NCBI GenBank assembly: GCA_022925895.1
Contig: JAKSYS010000047.1
Coordinates: 62,001-126,000, forward strand
DNA: 64,000 nucleotides
Direction of reading: 5' to 3'
From: Fragilaria crotonensis
Taxonomy: Eukaryota; Bacillariophyta; Fragilariophyceae; Fragilariales; Fragilariaceae
Shown here: piece by piece, positions 53,524 to 64,000 of the stretch
How positions within the stretch are numbered: position 1 is the first letter of the stretch
How the letters are laid out: the number at the start of each line of letters is the position of its first letter
The notes under the pieces: generated by a model
What the model saw: the letters and a program-made list of their open reading frames with translations, nothing else
Told to the model about the DNA's origin: nothing
Databases searched by the model: none
Program-made: the position numbers and the translations under genes

Positions 53524-55816
53524 TCTGGCCTCTCCCCCGACCCGACTTGAACCACAGACGCAATGGAGGGGTCAGACGACGCTCGCTCACCGATGACGAT
53601 GACCTTGACGTGGTTGGACGTTTTCAGGAAGCTCGACCAGTGGGAGGTCGTCGAAAAGCTCAGCGCTTTGAATTCGAAGACGAACTCGGTCAGTACAAAT
53701 TCTACAGGATTCGTACACTTGTGCTCTCCGGAAGTCGCCCACCTTATGGTAAACACGCACGCATCTAAGGGTGCCAAAACTAAGTACCATAGTTGATACA
53801 AGAATTTTTTATCATATTTATTGGAAAAATTTCAGGATTCCCATATTTAGTTCAGGATTCCTGAAGTTTTTTTCTGGTTTATTTATTTAGTTCAGGATTC
53901 CGACATTTGCTGTTTCCTCATTTTTATGAAGAATTTTTTTTGCTCCTGAACTACTGCAGTATTATTCCTGAGCTTTTTTCTTCATTATTTCGATGCACAT
54001 AAAACACCGAGTACTGTACGTGTTTTGTACGAAATACTGGAGTAGCATGGTGTATCGTGGGTGGACTATTGGTTGTGCCGTACAGTGTACAGTATACAGC
54101 GGTTTTTACAGTGCTGTCAGCTGGGATACTACCGTCGTACTAGCGCAATGGTTCGTTGTTGGTTATACGCTGTACATTGTACGTTGTACAAGTAGCTATG
54201 GGCGTGTCTGGTGCATGGTGCATGGTGTTCGGTGCCTGCTACAGTACGTTTAGTATGGTGCGGTGGTGTACAGTATGGTAGCTACGGCGTGGTCTGTGTG
54301 TATGGTAGTGTGGTACTGTGTACGGTACTTTCATTACTATAGCTGTGTTTTGTGTACTACGGTATGGTGGTAGCGTATAATTTTTAGTACAGTATTGTAT
54401 CATGCGAGTACTCCTATGACACTATGCTACGTACTACGTGATCTTGTGTTTTCAACAACAAACCGTAGAATTGTAGGCGATAGTATGTACTGATTAATTC
54501 TTTGGCACCAATACCAGTGCATGCTGTATATTTCTACAAGGAATTAATTCTTTTTCAGCCACAGTATTGTCTTTAGTAGAATCGTACGTGATTTTTTTTG
54601 CGGGAAGTGTCACATCTCACACTTCGTTCGTTGAGCACTCCACCACTTGGTGTCATGCCCGACACCACATTGATGCTCCATTATTTGGCATCTTCGCTCC
54701 TTCTTCGTCCTTTCCCACCACAAGACATTGCAGTCTTAAGTGGTAAGACTGCAAATGTGCTTTTTTCGTGTTGATTGTTGTGTTGATTGAATGTTTCCAT
54801 CATGGTGATGGTCGAATGAGTTTTGAGGTACTCCCGTTGTGCCAGTACCGTTGTCTACGTACGGTGCTCAGGGTGCAGTCAAGTACTGGGACGAGTTCGC
54901 ACGACAGTACCTTGAGGTTACGGTGATACACTACGTCGCGCCTGTACAGTCGTCTACCTACCGTACTTAGGGTGCTGCCAAGTACTGGGAGTACGACAGT
55001 ACCTTGAGGCTACGGTAATACACTACGTCGCGCCTGTACCGTGGTCTACGTACCGTACTTATGGTACTGCCAAGTACTGGGAATACGACAGTACCTTGAG
55101 GCTACGGTACAACACTACCTTGTGCATGTACTGTTGTCTACGTACTGTACTCATGTTGCTATCAAGTACTGGGAGTATGACAGTACCTTGGTGGACGCTA
55201 CGGTTTATTACAATACTACCTTGTGCCTGCTGTACGGTTGTCGATGTCACAACTTGGTGTCATGCCCAACACCGCATTGAATGTTTCATTCTGTGCTTGT
55301 CCCTTGCCCTTGCTTCTTCTTCCTTTCCACTAACAAGGGCACTTAACTGTCGTTCTTGTTCGTGAGTTTTGATTGTTTTGTCCTATCAACACAAGAATGT
55401 TGTGTTGAATCGTCGTTTCCATCATTGTGAGCAACTGATTGATTTGTTGAGGTACTCCTGTTGTGCCTGTACCATTGTCTACGTACTGTACTCATGGTAC
55501 TGTCAAGTACTGGGACGAGTTCGCACCACGACAGTACCTTGGAGGCTTCCGTACAACATTGTGCTGGTACTGTACTCCAGTCTTTCTTGTTGACGTTGTG
55601 TCATTGCACATGATTGTATTTTCCAGCTTTCAATCTCACATCCTCCTCTTCTTCTCCTTTCATAATTAGGATCCTTGTCGACAAGTGTTGTGCTTCTCAT
55701 TTTGTTGTTAATTGAGGGAATAAGTACTTCGTCTTGTGTGCGTGCTTCGATTGAGTTTGTAAGGCAATCTGTCATCTAGAATCCAATATTCGGTCATCTG
55801 AGAGATTCTCATTGAT
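53524..55816. other. Noncoding AT-rich region with GTACT-type words
   Basis: Short open frames at 53547-53800 (EFEDELGQYKFYRIRTLVL) might be a gene fragment, but neither strand gives a recognisable product. 53810-54000 holds TTCAGGATTC repeated at 53833, 53852 and 53891. 54000-54480 is dominated by GTAC/TGTAC words. 54640-54760 is unremarkable, and 54830-55590 contains degenerate tandem repeats. The region separates the retrotransposon cluster from the composite DNA element. Confidence 0.4.
54840..55250. repeat. Degenerate tandem repeat, 92-99 bp period, about four units
   Basis: CAAGTACTGGG recurs at 54880, 54979, 55071 and 55163. Each unit continues with ACGACAGTACCTTGAGGYTA (or a variant) and a TACGTACYGTACT segment. 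A diverged fifth unit lies at ~55450-55590 (CAAGTACTGGG at 55504). Confidence 0.8.
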
Positions 55817-55939
55817 TTGAGTGAATCAAACCAGATTGATCTACCGGTATTGGTTCTTTTTGTCAGTTGTCTGTTCGCATGCTCAAGAGTTGTATACACG
55901 CACACCAGTTGGAGGATTATTCATATTTCAACCAACAAA

Positions 55940-56908
55940 ATGGCAGAGGTTCCATCACTGTCCCCTGTCTCTCGTCAGCAAGGAGGAGTCCCTATGGATA
56001 AGGCGTACCTGTTCCGTGATGGTATGGATGAATTCACACCACCTCCAGGAACAAAGGTCAATAAACAATTCAGATCGCAAGTTCGAGTCTTTTTATCATC
56101 ACCCGCTCGTGCTGTTTCAGAGTTTCCACTACACATGTTCAGCTCTTGGTTTCAAGACCTCCCGTTGTCCAAGATTATGACTCAGAACGAAAGAGAGGAC
56201 TCCAATGAAATTTGGCAATTCAAGGTAGTTACGTTGTACCCCACACGTGTCCAAACAAACAAAGCTGAGGCGACAAGGTTTAAGTGGGCGACAGAAGCTG
56301 CAAGGCAATTCTACAGCACATCATTCAATTCTACAGAAGCTGATTTGAGCTCTATCGATCGTGCTGTGAATTCTGATCCATCAATAATGATTGTGGGACG
56401 TCCTCTTGGAAAAGAAGATGACCCCTTCAAGAAATCTGTCATAGGGTGCCAAGACTCTGTTGTTATTGCATGCATTATTGGAGATGAAGTTGGTGCGTCG
56501 TTGGTGCTTTGGCTGTTGATTGCAGAATCTGAATCACGGAAGCCATCCGGTCTTACATCCTGGAGACGGCAAGGGTTTGGACGTCTGATGTTAGTAATGC
56601 TCATCAAGCATTCAACTTTTTTATTATTGTCTCACCGTGAGCTGTCACAATGTCAGGAGAGCCTACATGGTGTGGACATCTACTTGCAGTGTCCCCATGA
56701 CGAGCCAAAGGAATTCTACCAAGCCTGTGGGTTCCGTCAAATCAATCTCCAAGACACAACTGGCATTGAGTTTCTTCCCAAGACAATTGCCGACACCTTA
56801 ATGGACGAGACCACAGGTGGATTTGCATGGATTGTACCAGAGTCTGAGGAGCACTGCATTATCCCTCTGATGAAACTTTCTTCCGGTTCCCTTGAACAGT
56901 GCTGCTAA
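55940..56908 (+). CDS. GNAT-like acetyltransferase domain (first part of element polyprotein)
   Basis: The ATG at 55940 lies in a good context (AACAAAATGG); the frame is open further 5' to ~55817, but that part looks like leader. The ~320-residue segment begins with a disordered N-terminus (MAEVPSLSPVSRQQGG). Residues ~205-222 read SWRRQGFGRLMLVMLI, fitting the GNAT acetyl-CoA loop (R/Q-x-x-G-x-G/A) and helix alpha3; ~257-264 read EFYQACGFRQI, the usual motif-B end (Y-x-x-x-G-F). Family assignment rests on these two motifs. The stop at 56908 is probably a frameshift, because the next frame continues with VEVVESNSDVISATRNDG, which resembles VLEIVQSNNETVSARNDG 40 codons later. It is the first domain of a protein that carries two peptidase domains downstream. 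Confidence 0.6.
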   Translation: MAEVPSLSPVSRQQGGVPMDKAYLFRDGMDEFTPPPGTKVNKQFRSQVRVFLSSPARAVSEFPLHMFSSWFQDLPLSKIMTQNEREDSNEIWQFKVVTLYPTRVQTNKAEATRFKWATEAARQFYSTSFNSTEADLSSIDRAVNSDPSIMIVGRPLGKEDDPFKKSVIGCQDSVVIACIIGDEVGASLVLWLLIAESESRKPSGLTSWRRQGFGRLMLVMLIKHSTFLLLSHRELSQCQESLHGVDIYLQCPHDEPKEFYQACGFRQINLQDTTGIEFLPKTIADTLMDETTGGFAWIVPESEEHCIIPLMKLSSGSLEQCC

Positions 56909-56929
56909 CAGTGCTGCTGTCGAGGTTGT

Positions 56930-58295
56930 TGAAAGCAACAGTGATGTGATCAGTGCAACAAGAAATGATGGTTCCCGCGTGCTGTTGTTGAGTCAGAGGA
57001 AGAAAGCAAGATCAATATAGTCGCAAAATCGAGTGGTGGTTCCCCTTCCCTCGTGAGCAGTGATGTTTTGGAGATTGTGCAGAGCAACAATGAGACAGTC
57101 AGTGCACGGAATGATGGTAGCAACACCAGAAAAACATTTGTATGGTGCCAATACCCTTCATCAACAATCGATCTCCAAGATGATGTTGCAAGTGGAGCAT
57201 TGCTGACAAATGCAGATCTGGAAGAGGCATTTACCGGTCTGGACTATTTGAACAACCTTCTTCCACCACCATTTGGTGACCTGGTTCTGCCTGACCAGTT
57301 GCGTGGTTTTGGAGAAATGGGATCACAGGAAAGGCTTGATCATAGCAAAAGTGGTGGGAAAACTTGGATGGCCACCCGTGAGCTGCAAATGATGACTTCA
57401 CTCCTCATGAGGGATGGCAGGTATCACACATCAGTTGCAATCCTGTCTTTTGACGACATGCAGGTAATTCAAGGTTGCTTTGCACGTCTTCAACGTCATC
57501 TATCTGCAAAGAAGTACGAAAACGACTTGATGGTAGCCAATGGAGCCGATCATGCAGAATGTCTTGCCCTTGTGAAAAGGTATGGAAGTTCTAAGGAAGA
57601 ACTTTACCAGAAGTATGATGACCAAATGAATCGTGTTGTGAAGGAAGTCCTGTTGTTCTATCCAGGGCTTCTGCAGAAAAGGTTGATTGTGTTTCCTACG
57701 AATCTCAGCAACGATCATTGGGGGCAACATTTGTTTTCAATGCTGGAGACGTTGTGGCTGCCACGGATGATGTATCATGCCTCCGGACATGTTTTTTCGC
57801 TATTGCAGTCTTCATCCCTCCGGCACGAGAAAATTCCAAACAATGTCGGTGTTGTCTGGTTCCTGAACCTTGCCTTCAGTTACCAGGAGCAAAGGAAAAC
57901 AGTGCAAATGATAGCAGCACTCCAAACAAGATGAAGTGGCTCAGTCCGTTCGACGAACCTTTTTGGGCAAATGAAGGGCACCAATACATTCCCTGCATTG
58001 AGGGTGTTGGATAATGATGTTCTTCCTGCAAGAAGATGGCCATAGCTGTGGGATTGGGATTATAGCTGCAATTGCAATAATTCTCCGAGATATCATTGGG
58101 ACTCAAGATGGAGTTGCAGCGTACAACGAAATGTTTAGACGCGATCGCATGGAAATCCAGATGTCAACTGATGTGAAATCGAAGGAGCACATTTGCTGTT
58201 TTCCACAGGAATATTCACAAAACTGTTTAAAAGGGATGATTCGCTTCCATTTCCTACTTGCATGCGATGAAAGCACAGTGGTTTTTGCTGTTTGA
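56930..58295 (+). pseudogene. C48 (Ulp1/SENP)-like cysteine peptidase domain, frameshifted
   Basis: Continues from the GNAT segment: TWMATRELQMMTSLLMRDGRY and FDDMQVIQGCFARLQRHL lead into the catalytic domain. The active-site His lies in NLSNDHWG (codon 57716-57718), followed by the strand ATFVFNAGD. The Gln/Cys pair lies in QEDGHSCGIGIIAAIAII (Gln 58030, Cys 58048-58050), matching the Q-x5-C spacing of C48 peptidases. Between them the frame changes several times within ~250 bp, each time at a run of T, A or G (GTTTTTTCG, GAAAATTCC), so the damage may be consensus error. C48 proteases deconjugate SUMO-like modifiers; Ulp1-like domains are common passengers of plant and algal DNA transposons. 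Confidence 0.65.
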
Positions 58296-59335
58296 TCGCA
58301 TTGCAGAATTTCAACACGTCACAGTCCCAAAACGTCAGAATTCAAATCATTTGATGGATCCCTGTTACGGAAGTCTGAAGTTGGAACTTCAGACTTTCAC
58401 GTGGCCCTGTGCCAGTACCATCCAATGCCACAGAGGACGACAGTGTTACGTTGGAGGATGTTTCTTCCAGGGAGGATGTTTTGCCAAATGCCAATGAACG
58501 GAGTTTGCCATCAGAGGAGGATGTTGCCGATTTCAAACCATCTGGATCTGCTGATGGACCTGAACAACAGGAAGAAGATATTGATCTCAACGAAGCCTGG
58601 TGGAATGATCCTGCTAAGCTTCCCGAGCAAGCAGGGTATGGAAAGGTGGGCCTCCTCGTACGTATGGTTATGGAGACATTCATGTACCTGATGAATGCCC
58701 GAAATTACCTTTGGAGAAAGTAGGTACAAAACATTGGTATCAGACAATGAAGTTGAGAAATTTAGAAAAAGTGGCGAAAGAAAGGAGATGACGGTGAAGA
58801 TCGACCAGTGCTTCTTAGGGATGAAGCAGCAATGAACAAATTTGTGGAGGACAGATTTTTGTACTGGGGTTGGAGCTCTACCAAAGATCACATGAAGAAT
58901 GTGGAAAAGAAGGGCCGAGATGCAAAGAAAAATTGATGGATGTAAGAAGAAAAGACAAAGGATGATTACAGAGAGCAGTACACGAAAGAAATAAAGTTTA
59001 TGAAGAAGGAAAGGAAGAAATTCAAAAGGGCATTTGAATTGAATGGACATTTGGCACTGAGGCCATGGTGCATGGCCTCAAGTACAACCCACGTGAAGAT
59101 ACCTTTGTTGCACTTTTGGTTTACAATGTTAAGACAAAAGAAGGAAAGTTGGAAAGAAGGAAGAAAAATTGCTGTTTCCAAAGACTGGATCAAGGATGCC
59201 GATTATGCAAAAGGGTAATCCAACATGTCATTAACGGAAACACGGATGGATTTGTACCTGTTCCTGAAGGGGAAACCATCCTCATTCATACTAAAAGGTA
59301 CATAAGCTGCGATACGTTCCCCACAGACACAATGG
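58296..59335 (+). pseudogene. Linker of element polyprotein: acidic then basic/helical region
   Basis: First an acidic, serine-rich stretch (EDDSVTLEDVSSREDVLP, EQQEEDIDLNEAWWNDPAKL), then a highly charged helical segment (NVEKKGRDAKKKL, KFMKKERKKFKRAFELN) and a patch with YNPREDTFVALLVYNVKTK and CCFQRLDQGCRLCKRVI (a possible Cys cluster). Several frame changes. Not a recognised domain; it joins the two peptidase modules. Confidence 0.4.
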
Positions 59336-60366
59336 GTGTTTGATCCTCAGTCGAAAAGGTCCTTAAGGAGCAACAGTGACTCACCAGGGGGTAAACATAT
59401 GAAGCAGATACAGGCCCCTGGTTACTGGGAGGTCATCTTTCATGGAGAAACACAGCCCATTCGAACTGATGAAGACTTTGTGAAACAATTTAAGACAGGA
59501 TTCTTGGAGGAGGTCAAGCGTATGAGGTGTGGATTTGTTGACATACCAGTGGGCGATTTCAAAGAATCACATTTGCATGAATATCCCAAGCTGCAGGTTC
59601 CTGAAGCACCCCAGGTCCACTTTGTACAATCCGAAGGTGAAGATCTTTGTGTTTCAAAGTCATTGGCCAGTGCTTTATATGCAATTGGATTTGATAATGC
59701 TGCCAAATCCATTAACCATTTTGGTGAAAGTCACCTAAGAGGAGGTACTGTTGATGCCATTCGAAAGGTGGGACAGTTTGCTGAAACTCAGCTGCCTACA
59801 TGGATCACCCGACAAGTTCTGAAGAGACCACACATGTTTGATTGGCAACTCCTTCAAGAACAAATGAAGGACACAATGGTATTGGCTGTGCTCAATGAAT
59901 CCGATGGAAATGGTTCACATGCAGTTACCATTCACAGTGGGTATGTGTATGATGCAAATGAAGTGGTTGCAATTCCTCTCTGCAAGGAGGCCTTGGATTG
60001 CTGCTCAACCTCAACTGTGAAGAATGAGTTTGTGAGCTTTCGGAAGGCAACTCTCTTTTTTATGATGGCCCAGACATCAACAGGAAGGCAAGTTTTACTC
60101 TTTGGGTAGATTCAAACAAGCGAAAGCGAGCCGATGGTGATGGTCCAAAGATTGTGAGGGCTCGGACAGACGATGGCAACATGTTTCCTTTAGGTACTTT
60201 GATGCAACAAGCTAAAGCGAATTTGGATGCCCACTCTGTATATGGTTTTGTCTCAAGAACTGTGGAACTGTTGTGTGAGATGGATATAACAAAACAAGGG
60301 GCCACGACAGTGTTTCCAGAGACAAGGTGGTATGTTGGAGACCACTTCCACCCTCAACAGTGTTGA
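59336..60366 (+). CDS. Papain-like cysteine peptidase candidate, C-terminus of element polyprotein
   Basis: Open for ~258 codons (59336-60109), then, after one frame change, to a stop at 60366. EGEDLCVSKSLASALYAIGF places a Cys at the start of a long helix, as in papain-like folds. NGSHAVTIHSGYVYDANEVV supplies a His and a following Asp/Asn in the expected strand pair. Order and spacing (Cys, ~90 residues, His, ~10 residues, Asp) fit a papain/OTU-like thiol protease, but the exact clan is uncertain. The end (MQQAKANLDAHSVYGF, TVFPETRWYVGDHF) is outside the catalytic fold. It converges with the minus-strand transposase ~440 bp away. Confidence 0.5.
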
Positions 60367-60804
60367 CTCGTGTTCTTTAATTTCTTCTGTTGTTGATTGA
60401 ACAACCAGTTGGTATCTCTCGTCCGGATCCGCGGGTGAGTCAACAACAACTACAAGAGCCAAACGACAGGAAACTTCCCATGTTCCCCAAAGTCAATTAT
60501 CATCCAGTCATGTATGGGACCATCGGACTGATAGCAGGGATGACATCGAAGGTGTGGACATCTCGTTTGTATTCAGTACAAAATGTTATTGAGTCGGATT
60601 CCTTAAAGGAATCAAAAGAAACTCAATCAACTCCAGGGAAGAGCAAGTAAATCACGGTGAGTTCTGGTGTCCCATTCAATTTTGTACTGAATTTGTTTAC
60701 TCGATTTGAATCGATAAACACAGCCAAATGTTGCTTGTCCGGTGCTCTGAAAGATTCCATTCCTTGTTGTTTCATCATCATGGTGGCTGTCGGGTACATC
60801 AGCA
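60367..60804. other. Convergent spacer between polyprotein and transposase
   Basis: Open on plus at 60390-60650 (EPNDRKLPMFPKVNYHPVMY) and on minus at 60623-60811, both short. This is either the extreme C-terminus of one of the two genes or UTR. I cannot decide between them. Confidence 0.3.
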
Positions 60805-63155
60805 TCACCATCTGGTTGCTCCCATATGCGTGTGTATGGTGTCGATCATGAAGGAGTACATTAAACGTTGGGCTGCCTGAAGTTCATATGCAGAACCCTC
60901 AATTCGCTTCTGTGCCCGTCTCCCAGGGTGCTTTGCAGCAGGAATTAGAAGTGATTCTGGACGCTGTGCACAAAAGTTCACTGGAGAGCCAAACCGAGAC
61001 ATATCATCCACAATGTGTAACAACTCATGGAATTTCGAAACTTCCATGCATCCTCGGCATTGCTTTTCTGTCCTTCCTTCCTTATGATGGTTCCCTTTTT
61101 CTTACCCTTTTTCTTGTCATCCTCCTTTCCCTCAACTTTCAAGGGAATGGACTGTTTGCACATATCCATGAAATTGCGAATGGAATCCTGATGTTTCTTC
61201 ATTTCATTTGCAACATGTGCTGGATTTGTAGTCTCCCAGTAATGACTCTGGTTTAGCCAAGCATCGAAACAAAGGAGAGATTCAAGTACTTCAAGGACCT
61301 CAGGAACCTTCTTAGTTGTTCTTTTCTCAAGACATGTTTGGATCATTTGCCATCCTGCTTCATATTGGAAGAGGATGACAAACAAAAAAACGAGGCCAAC
61401 GCGTTCTGATGCAGTTATCTTTGTCAAATTTGTTACCCCATTGCTGAAATCTGTTGATGGATACTCCTTTCGGTAGGTTTGGCGATGAGACTTGTGAAAT
61501 GCTATTGCAAGGTCATCAAAGGCAGCCTTCTTGGATGCTGGAAGACTGTCCAATATAAGTTTTGTTACTTTCTCGATGACACCTTTCCGAAATGCATGCA
61601 TTGTCTCCACAGGAGTGGCCCCAAAGATTCCACGCTCAGGGTCAGCAAAGGCAATGTGTTCAAATGCATTTTCAAGTTTATGTTGAGACCATCGTTTCCT
61701 GAGATCATCATCATTACTCCTGGCAATGAAACCCATATCCGAGGCTACCAGGTATTTGCAATGGACATCACAGTTCTTCAGATCATCATAATTGACATCA
61801 CAGCACCGATGAGGGCGTTGGATTCCACTGGTGTGAACACCATACCGACCACACAGCATATCTCCTTCTTGCATATCTTGAATGATGAACAACACACATG
61901 TGACAATGTCGACACAGATTCTACCCTTTGGACCAATTGGCAAATGAACACCACACAGTTGTGGTGAACATTTCGAAAGGTCTCCAATACAGCATCCAGC
62001 TCCTTATGATAGATACGAATGGCATCGCCATACGAAGTGTCTGCTTCTGAGCTGATGAGGACTTCCTCTTTGGGAGAAAGCCATGATAGCCCCATGCCTT
62101 GATACTCCTTCTGAATTTTCTGTAAAAATGGCTGGAGTGAACATGTAGGGTTTAAGTGAAAAGCGATCATTCCCTGTTACAGAGGTACGATCAATCCATT
62201 GGATGATTGGAACAAACAATTGCTTCTGAGGATCTGTGATTAATCGATCATACGCCTTGCGATAGACACTCCCGGACAGTGCCTCACCCAAAACATTGCT
62301 GCCTTTCAATTTGTGGTAGGGCTTCAGGGGATCATTGATATCGATGGCAAGGTTTTCTGCAGTCATAATGCTTGGATTTTGCAGCAAACTTAGCAACTGT
62401 GAAGCGAAGTCAAAACAAATCACATCTGATGGAGAGCCATGATGTACATCCACTCTTCGTACAAAGGGAAGCAGTCTTTTCCCATTACGAACTGAGTTGA
62501 TCAGGGCATCAACATTTTGGCACGCGAGAGTCCACCCACTGGGTTGTAAGAATAATTATCAGCAGATGCAGAGCGTGCCCACTCCAGGACTTGACCAAAA
62601 GTGTAGTCGGGTGCATTGGCATGGTCCAGGATTTTGAGGAGAGAAACAGTCCACTTCTGATCGGTAGTATACATGAAGTTTGAACGAAATGATGGGGCTT
62701 CCACATCTTCATCAAGTGCAGAATTCGTACAGGTAAGAATGTTTGGGTCATCACTTAACATGGACAAATCATCACTTTTGTTGCAGTCCTCGATGTCCTC
62801 ACAAGAAGTGCTTTCAACTTCCACACCATTGCCAGCCGGAAACTGCAGAAGGTTGTCTGTGCCATCAAAATCCATGTGGGGATCATTCACCATATGTCGC
62901 CTTAAAAGGGCAGGCCTCTTGTTACTTGTGCATGTGATATTCCCATCCTCATGAAGACGGCGACGGTGTGAAGCAGAAGCCCCATGTGTTGCTGCATGGT
63001 GTGATTTCTTCACAATGAAATTATAACACCCGATGTTTCTATCAATATGCTGTGTATATGCTGCTTGATTGGAAAAGGGTTTCTTGTTGAAATTCAGGCA
63101 GAAGGGTTTTGACAGAAGAGCAGGGTGCCTTTGAGGAAGCAGACGAGGACAACAT
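60805..63155 (-). pseudogene. DDE transposase of CACTA/Plavaka type, frameshifted
   Basis: Minus-strand ORF pieces in order: a Cys/His-rich N-terminus (PFCLNFNKK and YTQHIDRNIGCYNF, a possible C2H2/C2HC finger, ~63130-63030), an acidic region, the helical block TFGQVLEWARSASADNY, then the RNase H-fold core. Candidate catalytic residues: Asp in FVPIIQWIDRTSVTGNDRF (~62200), Asp in VLFIIQDMQEGDMLCGRYG (~61870) with a Cys/His cluster after it (HRCCDVNYDDL), and Glu in GIFGATPVETMHAFRKGVIE (~61600). The C-terminus has KFHELLHIVDDMSRFGSPVN and PGRRAQKRIEGSAYELQ, a strongly conserved-looking block. The family name is inferred from motif order. Breaks lie near 63013, 62500, 62080, 61940 and 61040. 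The start codon is uncertain; ATG 63155 is in a frame that must shift to reach the finger. Confidence 0.65.
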
Positions 63156-63507
63156 TTTGAAGAGAAGGTTTTGAAGAAAGGGTTTTGAAGAGGACGAGTG
63201 AAGTGAAAATGAGGTGTTGAAATTGACAGGACACAGATTCACTAAACAGAAGTTCGAAAGCGTGCATTCAAATTGTACATTTACTTTCGTACATTTTTGG
63301 TGTATGTAAAGAATGAAGGGGTGTGGTATGAATTCAAAATTTGAAAACCCTGCATGAATGTGTAGAACCTACATACCAACTCGGTACTTGGTATGAAATT
63401 CAAATGGTGGCAAAAAGACTATCCCACAAACAGGATTTTCAGTGTTCAAAATTTGGCGCACAATCGGAAAGTTTTTCACACAACAAGGAAGCACCACAAA
63501 TACAACC

Positions 63508-64000
63508 ATGGCATCAATGGCACACCAAACAGCAGCAGGCATGACTGCCTTAAAGCCCAGCTCTAGGAAACAAAGGAGAGACTTCATAAGAGGCGTGAAC
63601 GAGTGACCACAGATCCCAATGATCTGATTCAAAGTGACAACGAGGAGGAGGAGGAGGAAGAAGTGCCACGGAAAATGGATGCAAAACTAGGACAGAAGCA
63701 TGCATACGAAATCCACCATCCCTACCTTCAACTATTAAAGTCGGGAAATCAAGTGACAGCCAACTAACATCATCGGTTCCAGGGCTAAGCAGCATAGTGG
63801 ACATGAGCATGACGGAAAATACAGAAGAGAATCAAATCAGTGTGATCAAGACTTGCATCAAAAACACGTGTTCTCTATTTGGAAGTTCTATCAAAGACTA
63901 TCATTCTCATTTCAGTGAAGATGAGAAAACACTTTGTGGCTTTATCATGAAGCACACAAACATTCGAGGAACCGAAAACTGGTGGCTTGGGATGCGGAGA
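63508..64000 (+). pseudogene. N-terminal part of further element ORF, continues beyond window
   Basis: ATG 63508 (MASMAHQTAAGMTALKP) opens a frame that shifts near 63600 into an acidic stretch (DNEEEEEEEVPRKMDAKL) and again near 63680 into NPPSLPSTIKVGK. It then reaches MSMTENTEENQISVIKTC (ATG 63803) and stays open to the right edge. The acidic run is coded by (GAG)n-like sequence. The gene is divergent from the transposase, with ~350 bp between them. The function is unknown; it may be the start of another protein of the composite element. Confidence 0.35.

Larger units (their letters stand above)
55817..64000. mobile_element. Large composite DNA transposon (CACTA/Plavaka-like), right end outside window
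   Basis: Contains a plus-strand polyprotein (GNAT, C48, papain-like), a convergent minus-strand DDE transposase, and a further plus-strand ORF that starts at ~63508 and runs off the window. I could not identify terminal inverted repeats: the left end is somewhere in 55.3-55.9 kb and the right end lies beyond 64000. Coordinates are therefore only the visible coding extent. Confidence 0.55.

Overview
The window looks like nuclear DNA of an ochrophyte alga, most probably a diatom. The evidence is a duplicated plastid-lumen-type precursor with an ER signal peptide plus a second lumenal targeting segment, a bacterial-type organellar PheRS alpha gene with an N-terminal hydrophobic leader, and a mix of Ty1/copia, DIRS (tyrosine recombinase), APE/RNase H LINE and CACTA/Plavaka-like DNA elements. 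The species cannot be named from the sequence. There are no bacterial operons, and no tRNA, rRNA or CRISPR that I could support.

Host genes are concentrated in 1-8.3 kb: an edge-truncated acidic repeat protein (minus), a small WHEP-domain ORF (plus), a PheRS-alpha protein fused to an EMAPII-like tRNA-binding domain (minus), a lumenal four-helix-like protein (plus, divergent from PheRS) and an unknown beta-rich protein (minus). The block 4.9-8.3 kb recurs at 20.4-24.5 kb as a direct segmental duplication. The second copy carries a hAT-type MITE whose empty site is preserved in the first copy.

The rest is nested mobile DNA. At 8.35-8.76 kb is an internal TTAGGGG/TTAGGG array, in the orientation of a right-hand chromosome end. 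It abuts a 3'-truncated LINE (copy A, minus, 8.77-16.8 kb). Two unassigned inverted-repeat elements lie at 18.7-20.2 and 24.7-25.6 kb. Then follow a Ty1/copia remnant (25.8-29.0 kb), an internally deleted LINE (29.0-32.6 kb, minus), a DIRS-type element (32.7-39.5 kb) with a CCCTAA block between its two ORFs, a second head-to-tail DIRS copy truncated after ORF1 (39.5-42.0 kb), LINE ORF1 fragments (42.0-45.1 kb), LINE copy B (45.1-52.4 kb, minus) and a repeat of the ORF1 fragment (52.4-53.3 kb). From 53.5 to 55.8 kb I see only noncoding sequence with degenerate tandem repeats.

From 55.9 kb to the right edge lies a large composite DNA element. A plus-strand ORF series encodes a GNAT-like domain, a C48/Ulp1-like peptidase and a papain-like peptidase; it converges on a minus-strand DDE transposase of CACTA/Plavaka type. 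This is the most unusual system in the window.

Many element ORFs are broken by single-base indels in homopolymers. Copies of the same element differ mainly by homopolymer length, so part of the apparent decay may be long-read consensus error rather than true pseudogenization.
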